This document shows, one piece after another, positions 10,501 through 18,200 of a stretch of DNA of 64,000 nucleotides. Position 1 is the stretch's first letter, and every line of letters starts with the position of its first letter. The translations under genes were made by a program, and so were the position numbers. The notes beneath the pieces were generated by a model, which had not been told where the DNA came from, did not search any database, and was given only the letters and a program-made list of their open reading frames with translations. Origin of the DNA: Incurvaria masculella (Eukaryota > Arthropoda > Insecta > Lepidoptera > Incurvariidae); the NCBI GenBank assembly GCA_946894095.1, contig OX335647.2, positions 11,488,001-11,552,000 of the forward strand, written 5' to 3'.

Positions 10501-11655
10501 GGTTCGTATGGTGCCATAGGCTGGTGCTAAGCTAGTGTGGAGAGGATGGCTTTGCCTATGAAGGGTGACCATACGTACGGAATTTGGGACCGGGTAGCAC
10601 AGCTAGTTTAAAGATCATGGCACTGGCATCCTTCATCTCAACTCAAACGGTTTTGATTAGAACACAACATTTTGGGTGTGGCGGTTTTATGCGACCTGAC
10701 ATGGATGGCTAATACCACACAACTACCGTTATGATATTAGCCTAAACACCACATTCCCGAAGGAATTAGGTGCCATGCCAGGACCATCCCTTTATGAGCA
10801 CGGCTACATTGAACTGGATGGAAAACACGGACAATTTTTCATTGCCGCTTCGACCATCTTTTCATCAATGCGATGGTACCAACGCGGGCGAGCTTAAACC
10901 CTACCACCTAGTAGGGGAAGGGGATCTACAGTTTTACATGGATTCCGAACCATGGAGCAGCTCGCATTCGTGACGAAATGCACTTATCGAACTCGGAAAG
11001 AGAAACACAGTCGTGCATGTCGGTATTGAACCCAGGCCTGTGGTACGCTAGGCCAGTCCCCGCGCCACTAGGCTACGAGCCGCTCAAAACACGGTTGGTA
11101 ACAGGGTGGCATTACGGCCCACCTACGACACTTTTCGGATGTTCTCTAAAAAATCGGCCACGCAGCAAACCGCCTCGACCATCTTTTCATCCAATGCGAT
11201 GGTACCAACCCGGGCGGGTTTAAACCCTACCACCTAGTAGGAGAAAGGGACCTACAGTTTTACATGGAAATGCAAAACTGCAAAACTTATCGAACTCACA
11301 AAGAGAAAGAAAATGGTGCATGTCGGGGCGAGGAATTGAACCCAGACCTCTGGTACGCCAGGCCGATCCCCGCGCCACTAGGCTACGAGCCTAGTGGCAA
11401 CCGATATACGATACAAAAGCAGCCCTCAAAAGGGGGGCAGGTTTTTTATTAACAACTTATAACTGAATTTATATTTATTCTACGTCTGGCGACAGATGGT
11501 TCCTGGGCCTGGACTGGGAAAAGCTCCGCGCGCGGACTCTCAAGGCGCCGCTGGTGCGTCCCGTGGCGAGCGCCACCGACCTCACCAACTTCGAGAAGTA
11601 CGCCAAGGACAAGCTGCCGCCCGACGAAAACTCCGGCTGGGACATTGACTTTTAA
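1224..11655 (+). CDS. PKG: cGMP-dependent protein kinase (PKG), 5'-truncated by window edge, 9 exons
   Basis: Serine/threonine kinase activated by cyclic GMP, normally cytosolic or membrane-associated. Coding exons are 1224-1507, 2033-2202, 2406-2644, 6594-6697, 8218-8434, 8684-8915, 9345-9443, 9901-10157 and 11496-11655; phases agree at every junction and give 586 visible residues. Order: cyclic-nucleotide-binding (CNB) domain A (about 1-110), CNB-B (about 125-240), linker, kinase domain (about 275-535), C-terminal tail. Visible motifs: GVGGFG loop 282-287, ATP Lys305, YRDLKPEN with Asp399, DFG Asp417, activation-loop Thr432, and the PKG-type terminus NSGWDIDF. The dimerisation and autoinhibitory N-terminus lies left of the window. 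Odd points: the Thr after the pocket Arg is Phe90 in CNB-A and Leu213 in CNB-B; APE reads SPE (441-443); intron 2 has a GC donor; intron 3 holds a large exon-derived tandem array. It is divergent from the canonical foraging type and may be a second PKG paralogue (inference). Confidence 0.93.
1559..1661 (+). mobile_element. short MITE family 3 (about 100 bp)
   Basis: Begins tcagagtg and ends cactctga; the interior cttagtacgagattagcacc also occurs, inverted, at 63653-63754. In PKG intron a-b, just after the exon a donor. Confidence 0.75.
2033..2202 (+). CDS. PKG: PKG exon b: end of CNB-A and start of CNB-B
   Basis: The acceptor is aacag ending at 2032; the carried T plus GT gives Cys95. The exon encodes [19 protein letters not shown] and the helix joining the two CNB domains, ending FLKR in phase 0. 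The only donor that keeps the frame is GCAAGT at 2203, so this is a GC-AG intron. A GT four bases further on would break the frame into exon c. Confidence 0.86.
2406..2644 (+). CDS. PKG: PKG exon c: CNB-B domain (parent exon of the tandem array)
   Basis: The acceptor is tgcag ending at 2405 and the donor is gtgagt at 2645, leaving phase 2. It encodes the CNB-B beta-barrel and its cassette [16 protein letters not shown] (Arg212-Leu213). From 2526 to the donor and 35 bases beyond, the sequence is the founder-like unit of the 154-bp array that fills the start of the following intron. Confidence 0.9.
2526..5417 (+). repeat. 154-bp tandem array of PKG exon c 3' part plus donor, about 19 copies
   Basis: Unit starts fall at 2526, 2680, 2834, 2988 and so on every 154 bases to 5144, with a final degenerate unit at 5296. 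Each unit has 119 nt of exon c 3' end, an intact gtgagt donor and 35 nt of intron start ending in ggtag, which abuts the next gtgggcgtg. The last unit decays after about 5400. Exon length 119 is not a multiple of three and 35 nt is too short for a normal intron, so internal units are unlikely to be spliced as a chain. Units differ at one codon (ctg, cct or cgg before ctgcac) and at a few other sites. The first unit is inside the true exon; the rest lie in intron c-d. Confidence 0.95.
5500..5575 (+). repeat. weak repeat pair R4
   Basis: Aligns with about 57428-57505 around aatgcaaattttaggtcaga / aatgctaattttagatcaca. Old, unclassified. Confidence 0.4.
6111..6215 (+). repeat. interspersed repeat R3
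   Basis: gtcaacatgacgctcacggg and gtgaatatgagcaattcgg recur with about 85% identity by eye at 56379-56484. One copy is in PKG intron c-d, the other in RPAIN intron 1. Confidence 0.65.
6594..6697 (+). CDS. PKG: PKG exon d: end of CNB-B and linker
   Basis: The acceptor is gcgcag ending at 6593. An earlier ag at 6573 would put the exon out of frame with exon c. The carried GG plus C gives Gly231, then [15 protein letters not shown], matching the C-helix after CNB-B, then a Lys/Ser-rich linker ending VKS. The donor is gtgagc at 6698, phase 1. Confidence 0.84.
6698..8217. other. PKG intron d-e, 1.5 kb
   Basis: It contains one SINE body (7481-7713) and, next to it at about 7790-7870, a common insect repeat phrase (ccaaatttcatcaaaattgg). 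A GC-richer stretch at about 6985-7235 ends in agcgccatctgccgg and looks like a repeat remnant, but I do not recognise it. No gene is seen. Confidence 0.55.
7481..7713 (+). mobile_element. SINE body with A-tail, 5'-truncated
   Basis: From cttactaggtggtaggg through ggtaccatcgcattggatg to ccagtcacataaaaaaaaaa. Nearly identical to the 3' part of the 5S-headed SINE at 35201-35558. In PKG intron d-e, sense. Confidence 0.85.
8218..8434 (+). CDS. PKG: PKG exon e: kinase N-lobe
   Basis: The acceptor is ttgcag ending at 8217, and G plus AG gives Glu266. It encodes the glycine-rich loop ([12 protein letters not shown]), the ATP-anchoring Lys305 in FALKCLKK, and helix C with EKHIM. The donor is ggttgc with the GT at 8435, phase 2. 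A shorter antisense reading frame here is only a shadow. Confidence 0.92.
8684..8915 (+). CDS. PKG: PKG exon f: hinge and catalytic loop
   Basis: The acceptor is ttcgcag ending at 8683; AG plus G gives Arg338. It encodes [20 protein letters not shown] (hinge), helices D-E and the catalytic loop [12 protein letters not shown] with Asp399. The donor is gtaata at 8916, phase 0. Confidence 0.94.
9345..9443 (+). CDS. PKG: PKG exon g: DFG and activation segment
   Basis: The acceptor is tttcag ending at 9344 and the donor is gtgagc at 9444, both phase 0, 33 codons. It encodes VDFGFAKHL, then [19 protein letters not shown]. The usual Cys after TWTF is Ala, and the APE motif reads SPE. Confidence 0.94.
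9444..9900. other. PKG intron g-h
   Basis: 457 bases between activation-segment exons. A GC-rich island (about 9660-9780) sits inside but no coding potential supported by splice phase was found; it may be a degraded mobile element. Confidence 0.5.
9901..10157 (+). CDS. PKG: PKG exon h: kinase C-lobe
   Basis: The acceptor is tgtgaag ending at 9900 and the donor is gtacgt at 10158, phase 2. It encodes [19 protein letters not shown] through [18 protein letters not shown] and INDIKGHK. The invariant kinase Arg of subdomain XI is in TERLG. Confidence 0.94.
10685..11086 (-). mobile_element. tRNA-headed SINE, near full length
   Basis: Read on the minus strand it starts with a tRNA-like head: box A-like tagcctagtgg, then box B ggttcaat, then the body, ending in an A tail (plus-strand ttttatgcgacc). 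In PKG intron h-i. Confidence 0.82.
11171..11400 (-). mobile_element. tRNA-headed SINE, partial
   Basis: Second antisense copy 85 bases from the first. Has the head (ggttcaattcc on the minus strand) and the 5' half of the body; the tail half is missing. Confidence 0.78.
11496..11655 (+). CDS. PKG: PKG exon i: C-terminal tail and stop
   Basis: The acceptor is gcgacag ending at 11495; AA plus A gives Lys534, then [20 protein letters not shown] and a tail ending NSGWDIDF with TAA at 11653-11655. This is the standard C-terminus of the PKG family. Confidence 0.96.
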
Positions 11656-12262
11656 TACCGGAAGGCTCCCATGATTTCTATGAATAGCGGAACAAACAAT
11701 TTAACACTAATTAAAGCACACTAAAAGTACCTGAAGTCAACATTAGCGACTTGCCTATCAGCGGTTTTTTAGTACGGCAAAGTTTCAATTTCTTTCCAGA
11801 ACCATTACTGCACACTTGGTTATTGCTGTAAATTAAAAAAAAATCAATATTAAGTATTTTTATATGATCAATATTGAGCTATTTAGAAACAAATAAATTA
11901 ATGTTTTGTTCTGCTTAAAAATAGAATGAAAATTTTTCAGAAATCTTAAAAGCTCCAACTTTTCAACAAAACAACATTTAAAACGTTTGTTTCTGCACAG
12001 ATATTGATTTCGAAGGCATGAAACTTTATCCCGCTAATTCTGATCAGAAACCAGAATTGTGCAATAGAACATTTGTTTGGGACAGATACTTGTCGGTGCC
12101 GGTCCTTGAATGGGAAGAAACCCAATAAGCATAAAATGTGATTTACCTTCAGAATTCACTTGGTACTTTTTTATTAAGCTGCCATGAAATATTTATTGTG
12201 GAAGCCTCAATTGTGTGCTAATCTTAAAAAAATATTTTGTGAATTTAATAACTGTATTATTT

Positions 12263-12268
12263 AATAAA
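12263..12268 (+). promoter_or_regulatory. candidate PKG poly(A) signal
   Basis: Canonical AATAAA about 0.6 kb after the PKG stop; a second one lies nearer at 11892-11897. Usage cannot be told from sequence. Confidence 0.4.
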
Positions 12269-14841
12269 TTAACATGAATGTGTGTATTGATAGTCATTTC
12301 TGTTATGCTTTACAAGCTTCATTGAGCGAGCGATGCACGAATCGCGAGCGTCGCGTCTCCATTTCAGCTTGGGCAAAAATGCCTTGATATGTCCGTCCAG
12401 CGTCCAGCTGTCCAGCTATTCTCCTCTACAGATCGCATTTCTCAAACGATTGTCCTGAAATTTTGTGAGGAATTTAGATAATTATTTAGATTATTTTGTC
12501 GCCCAACCTCACACGCCAACAAGTTTGCAAAATCCTGGCTCGCGCATGCCAGAATGTTAAGCAAGTCCAACAACCATCAAGCCAAGTTTGAGGTTTGTGC
12601 ACGGTACTGTTCTACCAACTGCACAGTGTCCAGTGGCCAAGCAGGTTTACTCAACCAAAACTGTTTTATTGTTTATTCATCATCCATAGACACACTGCAC
12701 TCGGATTTGTCATGTCAGTCTGTCATTTTGCCAGTTCAGCGATTTCAGGAAGAACTGGCAAGAAACTCCGCATGTTGTCAAGCATGCGCGTGTGGTAGGC
12801 GCATTACTCATCATGTGTAGTCTGTTACGCATATACCTATAGGTCGATTGCTTTAAGTTGAGGTCAGGCACACATCTATCCAAAACATTTTGTCCATGTA
12901 TTCCACGGACAAAGGAACGAATGTGTTACAATGTGGAAACCCATCGCTCATAGGTGGTCGGCCGTAGACCTACAAATACACAGCAAAAGCACAGTAGATA
13001 TATAGCGTATGACCGGTGCCACAGCAGCAGCTCAACTCAGGCGATTTTTGAGATAAATACCTTCCCTCCATTGAGTGTAAGGGATGTCACTTAAAAATTG
13101 GCAGAGCACTGATGGTTTTGTAATTTTTTTAATTATGAGTTCAGCACCGCGAAACTAGCTTAGAGCCCATACAAGCGAAATGTGCCTGTACCGGTGCACG
13201 AAATCAAGACTTTGTATGGAGTTGAGCTCTACTGGATGTAATCCTATATATATTCCGTGATAAAAGGCTATTTTTTCATTTAAAAAGACACATGTTACTT
13301 TAACCACTAGTGTATCTGTTAGAGGGGAGACACTGTTGAAACACTGGAACCTAACTATTCCTCTCAAGTGAATTTGTTTTTCTGTAAATTGTCCAATATC
13401 TGCTTTGGCCCTATATTCACCAGGGCTTTATGAGGAAATTAAACATTTTGTTTTTTTTTTTTAAATTAAGGGGTATTAAAATAAAATAAATATTGCAAAA
13501 ATCATAGAATAATGGACCCTTTCATTACAAGTTAATCGATCGGGCCCAGTAATGTTTGACGAAGTAAGGAGTTCACAAATGGACCTGCACAATAACAAGT
13601 AACGTTTTTTAAAATATGAATGTATTTCATACAATAACAATTGCACTTGACAGCTGGTTAAAGCTCACAATGACCTTTTCTCGCAACTATAATTAAAGTA
13701 CAACAGGCACCTTGTTTCCTGCTTGCACCAACACAACGTTTCGTGCAAATAATTTGACTAATTTCAACAAATCAATAACAAAATCTAAATTCTCCTTGGC
13801 ACATCTTTCTATACTTACAAAATATTCCTGATTTCACCACCACTTATTTACCCGTACCAATTATTTACAAGTGCTAACTTGCAACCCTTTTTAAATCTCA
13901 AAACCTAGACAGTGAACGACTCATCTTTACGAAGTTATTTGCAGCTGCAGAGTATTGATGGAATGAAAAATTCTATTAATTCTGCAGGAAATTGTACTTT
14001 TAAGTGCATGAAACTGTAATGGGTTTTGAAATAGTTATCACGCAGCAGCATCAAGGCCGAGCACCTGGTAACAGTCGGTTCATGCTACCACAAGTGCACA
14101 TTGCACGCTCACTGGCCACAACGACGGAACTTGTCAACTCCTTAAGTACGGCCCCAGGCGGTCGACCACTTAACAGGTGAAGATTTTACAACAGAAATCA
14201 ATGTTGTTATCATATCTCATTATCAACTGTAAGGCACTATTGATAGGCCGGCCAATTTTCACTTGAACAGTATAAAACATTCGAGGCACGATTTGGCAGA
14301 CATTATTGGTGAATAATTTTGTGCAGGCGACACTTCATTCAAACGGTAAAAATTGCAGTATAAAAGTTATGTACAAACAGCCCTATCCTAATGTTTGATA
14401 TAAAAATATTTAATGAAAATGTATTTCAAGTCACAACATTTCACATAGCGTCTTTGGTAATTTGATGTTCAACATCTCATAGACTATAGTTTTGAAATTA
14501 ATCTTGTTCAGTTATAACAAATGCATGAAAATAACAATGTTAGAATTTCAGGAGTAACAACAACAAATTCAGTAATCCTCACGACTATTATTACTCTCGT
14601 TCACAACTTATGAAATAAAAAAAAATGTCCAATTTATTTTCCATTTTGAATTTCTTTTATCACCCTGTAATTATTCTTAGAAATAATTTCCGATTTCGTA
14701 TGTATTTGAACCGAAATACAGGCTGTAAAGTGAAAAATAACTATTAATGATACTAAGGCTAAAAATGGCACTTATCACACTATCCACACTTAGACGTAAT
14801 GTGTAATGTGACCAAGCAAAACAAAAACAATTTTAAATGAT

Positions 14842-14847
14842 TTTATT
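14842..14847 (-). promoter_or_regulatory. candidate Mondo poly(A) signal
   Basis: Minus-strand AATAAA about 280 bases after the most distal Mondo stop codon. The 139-bp units contain no such signal, so a transcript using any copy should carry all downstream copies in its 3' UTR and end here or beyond. Confidence 0.4.
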
Positions 14848-15127
14848 GATGTCTCAATATCAAAGGACGTTGAGATTTCTAGATCATTTTGATCAATTAC
14901 AGTGATCTCTCCTATTCCAACATAGTGTAAGCAAACAACTATAATTTTATAAAATTATAAATTAAGTACCAAATTTTAAATATGTCTATTTTTCACTTTA
15001 CAGCTGTACCAATTGCTTAATGCTCTGTTATACAGATAGTCTACAAAACGATTACAACGAACATGGAGCTCGTAGCAGTTACTTTGTAGTCTAGCAACAG
15101 TGTAGGGGGGAAGGGGAATAGGGTTCA

Positions 15128-15252
15128 CTAGAGCGGCTCCGCTTTGATGGCGGCAGCGCGGGTGGCAGCGGCTCGCGCCTCCTCGGGCAGCCGCTCGGGG
15201 CAGGTGAGGATATCGGTGGTGGTGCACAGCACGCGCAGGGAGCTCAGCACCG
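15128..15252 (-). CDS. Mondo: Mondo exon 17, most distal copy (presumed ancestral terminal exon)
   Basis: Acceptor ttgtgcag at 15253; G plus CG gives Ala920, then VLSSLRVLCTTTDILTCPER, LPEEARAAATRAAA and IKAEPL, TAG stop at 15128-15130. It is 15 bases longer than the other copies (extra TRAAA codons) and adjoins unique 3' sequence, hence the presumption that it is the original exon. Confidence 0.85.
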
Positions 15253-18200
15253 CTGCACAACATGCTACACGTCAGTATACACTAGGGCAGCTCTGCTTTG
15301 ATTGCAGCGGCTCGCGCCTTCTCGGGCAGCCGCTCAGGGCAGGTGAGGATGTCGGTGGTGGTGCACAGTACGCGCAGGGAGCTCAGCACAGCTGCACAAC
15401 ATGTTACACGTCAGTATACACTAGAGCAGCTCTGCTTTGATAGCAGCGGCTCGCGCCTTCTCGGGCAGCCGCTTAGGACAGCTGAGGATGTCGGTGGTGG
15501 TGCACAGCACGCGCAGGGAGCTCAGCACAGCTGCACAACATGTTACACGTCAGTACACACTAGAGCAGCTCTGCTTTGATAGCAGCGGCTCGCGCCTTCT
15601 CGGGCAGCCGCTCGGGGCAGGTGAGCATGTCGGTGGTGGTGCACAGCACGCACAGGGAGTTCAGCACCGCTGCACAACATGTTACACGTCAGTATACACT
15701 AGAGCAGTTCTGCCTTAATTGCAGCGGCTCGCGGCTTCTCGGGCAGCCGCTCGGGACAGTTGATGATGTCGGTGGTGGTGAACAGCACGCGCAGGGAGCT
15801 CAGCACAGCTGCACAACATGTTACACGTCAGTATACACTAGAGCAGCTCTGCTTTGATAGCAGCGGCTCGCGCCTTCTCAGGCAGCCGCTCGGGGCAGGT
15901 AAGCATGTAGGTGGTGGTGCACAGCATGCACAGGGAGCTCAGCACCGCTGCACAACATGTTACACGTCAGTATACACTAGAGCAGCTCTGCTTTGATAGC
16001 AGCGGCTCGCGCCTTCTCGGGCAGCCGCTCGGGGCAGGTGAGCATGTAGGTGGTGGTGCACAGCACGCACAGGGAGTTCAGCACCGCTGTACAACATGTT
16101 ACACGTCAGTATACACTAGAGCAGTTCTGTCTTAATTGCAGCGGCTCGCGCCTTCTCGGGCAGCCGCTCGGGACAGCTGAGGATGTCGTTGGTGGTGCAC
16201 AGCACGCGCAGGGAGCTCAGCACAGCTGCACAACATGTTACACGTCAGTATACACTAGAGCAGCTCTGCTTTGATTGCAGTGGCTTGCGCCTTCTCGGGC
16301 AGCCGCCCGAGGCAGGTGAGCATGTCGGTGGTGGTGCACAGCACGCACAGATCAGCACTGCTGCACAACATTCTACACGTCAATATTCACTAGAGCGGCT
16401 CCGCTTTGATGTCAGCGGCTTTAATGTTGCTCTTAAATCCTGTAATCCGGCAGTGCGGCCAAGTTTAGTAAGACTCTACTGCATTACTTTCCCGAGCATG
16501 ATTCTACGTGCAATCTGATAGAAAGTTTTATTGCTCACCTGGACGCATCTCAACGAGTGAGCAGTGTTGCTCAGCCCAGAGTAGCGTGGAGCGGACGAGG
16601 TCGGCGCCGCTGCCGCACGACACACAGTTGCTGAAGGACTCCACCAGGGCTGTTGCAACTACGCTGAACTGTGCACGCTAGTTAAGGATAGCATTGGACA
16701 TGCAGTTATGTACATGGCGAAGACGACGGATGACCGTTTTCGACCGTTGACGCTGGTGGTGGTTTCGAAACTGTCCTTATTCGCTAGGTGGTAGGGTTAA
16801 ACTCACCCGCATTGGTACCATCGCATATAATCAATCACGGTGAAAGCAGCAATGAAAATTTGCCATATTTTTCATCCAGTTTTATGTAATTTGAGGTTAT
16901 ACAACGACATCTCCATGAAAGCAATGTAATCAGGTTAATTCAGTTAATTTTCAAAATCGGAATACAACACTACAATATAGATATCGTTTTATAACCGCAT
17001 ATTACTGAAGTCATGGTAATTTAGTATCTATTTAATATATAAAAATATCAGTTTTATGAAATCACGAAACATAAATATGGTATGGCACCAAGTTCCTTTG
17101 TAGTGTGTTGGGCGAATAACATAATAGTAGGTATGTACAGTTCCACAAAAAAAAACGCATAGACCTTCAACTGAGTCCTGTGTCAGTGCTGGACAGTCAG
17201 TCTGTCAGTTGCATGGGGTAGAGCTTAATAAATGCAAGAAGATGTATGATCTGGCGGTCAGTAGAGGAACTGAAACGAACCTAAGAAGCGGCTTCTCTCT
17301 CTTCCCTAACTGGCATAAAACTTCTCGCACATGATTTGATTTATTTATAGCTAGTCACATGTGATATTTAGTGGTTCCGTCTCCTTCAGCCAGGTCGGGA
17401 CAGGATGAGAAGGAACGAGAGGTAATAGTATGCATGTGCAGTGATTCAATGTAATAAACAAGTGTCAGCGGAAAAATTGCTAAAGCTGCTTTCACATATT
17501 TAATCTATGAGGGTAGAGAAAATATCGTCTTCAAGAGTACAGGCGGTCTTAACGTTGACCTTACCGCACAACTCCATATACAAACAGGAAAGAAGATCAC
17601 GCCCATATTTCTTGTCGGAGATCCAAAATTTTGCTCAAAATAGCTTTATTTGATCGAACTAGATGTCTGATGACTGTTGGCATTGTACAATTGTGTTTGG
17701 TTTCTAAGTTATTAGGTCTGAAAGTTCGAATTTTTCGCGTGTTTTATACAATAACTTTGGAGGTGGATTACTCAACGATAAAATCTATACATCTTAAAAA
17801 GATTAGGCATCAGACATAGCTTGTTTCATGAAAATTTATAATCAATTTAGTTTTTGTTAGTTTTTTTACTACAGCGGTCGAGGTTTACTTTTGGCTAAAG
17901 TCGTTTTGTAATTAAAATTTTCGTAAATCTTACCAAATCAAACACTATGCGCATTGTCTGCTTTGTGGACATGTTGCATCTTCCTCATCACGGAGCCTGT
18001 CTTTTATTTTAAACATTGAAGGTCCCAGAGCGCAATAGCACGGTTTTGCACCGTGCCCGCGAATGAGTTAGTCCCGCCGGGAAGGGACACCTTAAACTAA
18101 AGACCTTAATGTTTGAGAATCCCTCTACTGGGATAGGTGCAAAGGGAGTGCGTTTTAGTCAAGGATACGAGCCAGTACTTCCAGTTGTGAAGTGAGCGCG

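Larger units (their letters stand above)
10158..11495. other. PKG intron h-i with antisense SINEs
   Basis: 1.3 kb intron; nearly half is two SINE copies inserted antisense to the kinase (10685-11086 and 11171-11400). The remainder (10158-10684) shows nothing recognisable. Confidence 0.7.
11656..15127. other. convergent 3' intergenic spacer (PKG and Mondo 3' UTRs)
   Basis: AT-rich spacer between two genes that point toward each other. Candidate poly(A) signals are AATAAA at 11892-11897 and 12263-12268 for PKG, and on the minus strand (plus-strand tttatt) at 14842-14847 and 14633-14638 for Mondo. I see no other gene, RNA or clear mobile element. Confidence 0.6.
15128..16420 (-). repeat. 139-bp tandem array of the Mondo terminal exon, nine acceptor-bearing copies plus one truncated
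   Basis: Exon bodies, distal to proximal: 15128-15252, 15282-15391, 15421-15530, 15560-15669, 15699-15808, 15838-15947, 15977-16086, 16116-16225, 16255-16360, then a truncated end at 16390-about 16420. Each unit on the minus strand is a ttgtgcag-type acceptor (ttgtacag in one), about 110 nt of exon ending in TAG, and about 29 nt of spacer. Eight copies keep the Mondo frame from acceptor to stop; the copy at 16255-16360 has a 4-base deletion. The proximal truncated end has the ...EPL stop context of the distal copy. Confidence 0.95.

Noticed and set aside
10990..11400. tRNA-like sequences with A and B boxes
   Set aside because: They are heads of SINEs: the cloverleaf is degenerate, and body and A tail follow in the same orientation. 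Not tRNA genes. The same applies to 20343-20390 and 25540-25604.
15144..16518. Plus-strand open frames of 74-111 codons across the 139-bp array
   Set aside because: Antisense shadows of the Mondo terminal-exon copies; the minus-strand reading has the splice sites, stop codons and family match.
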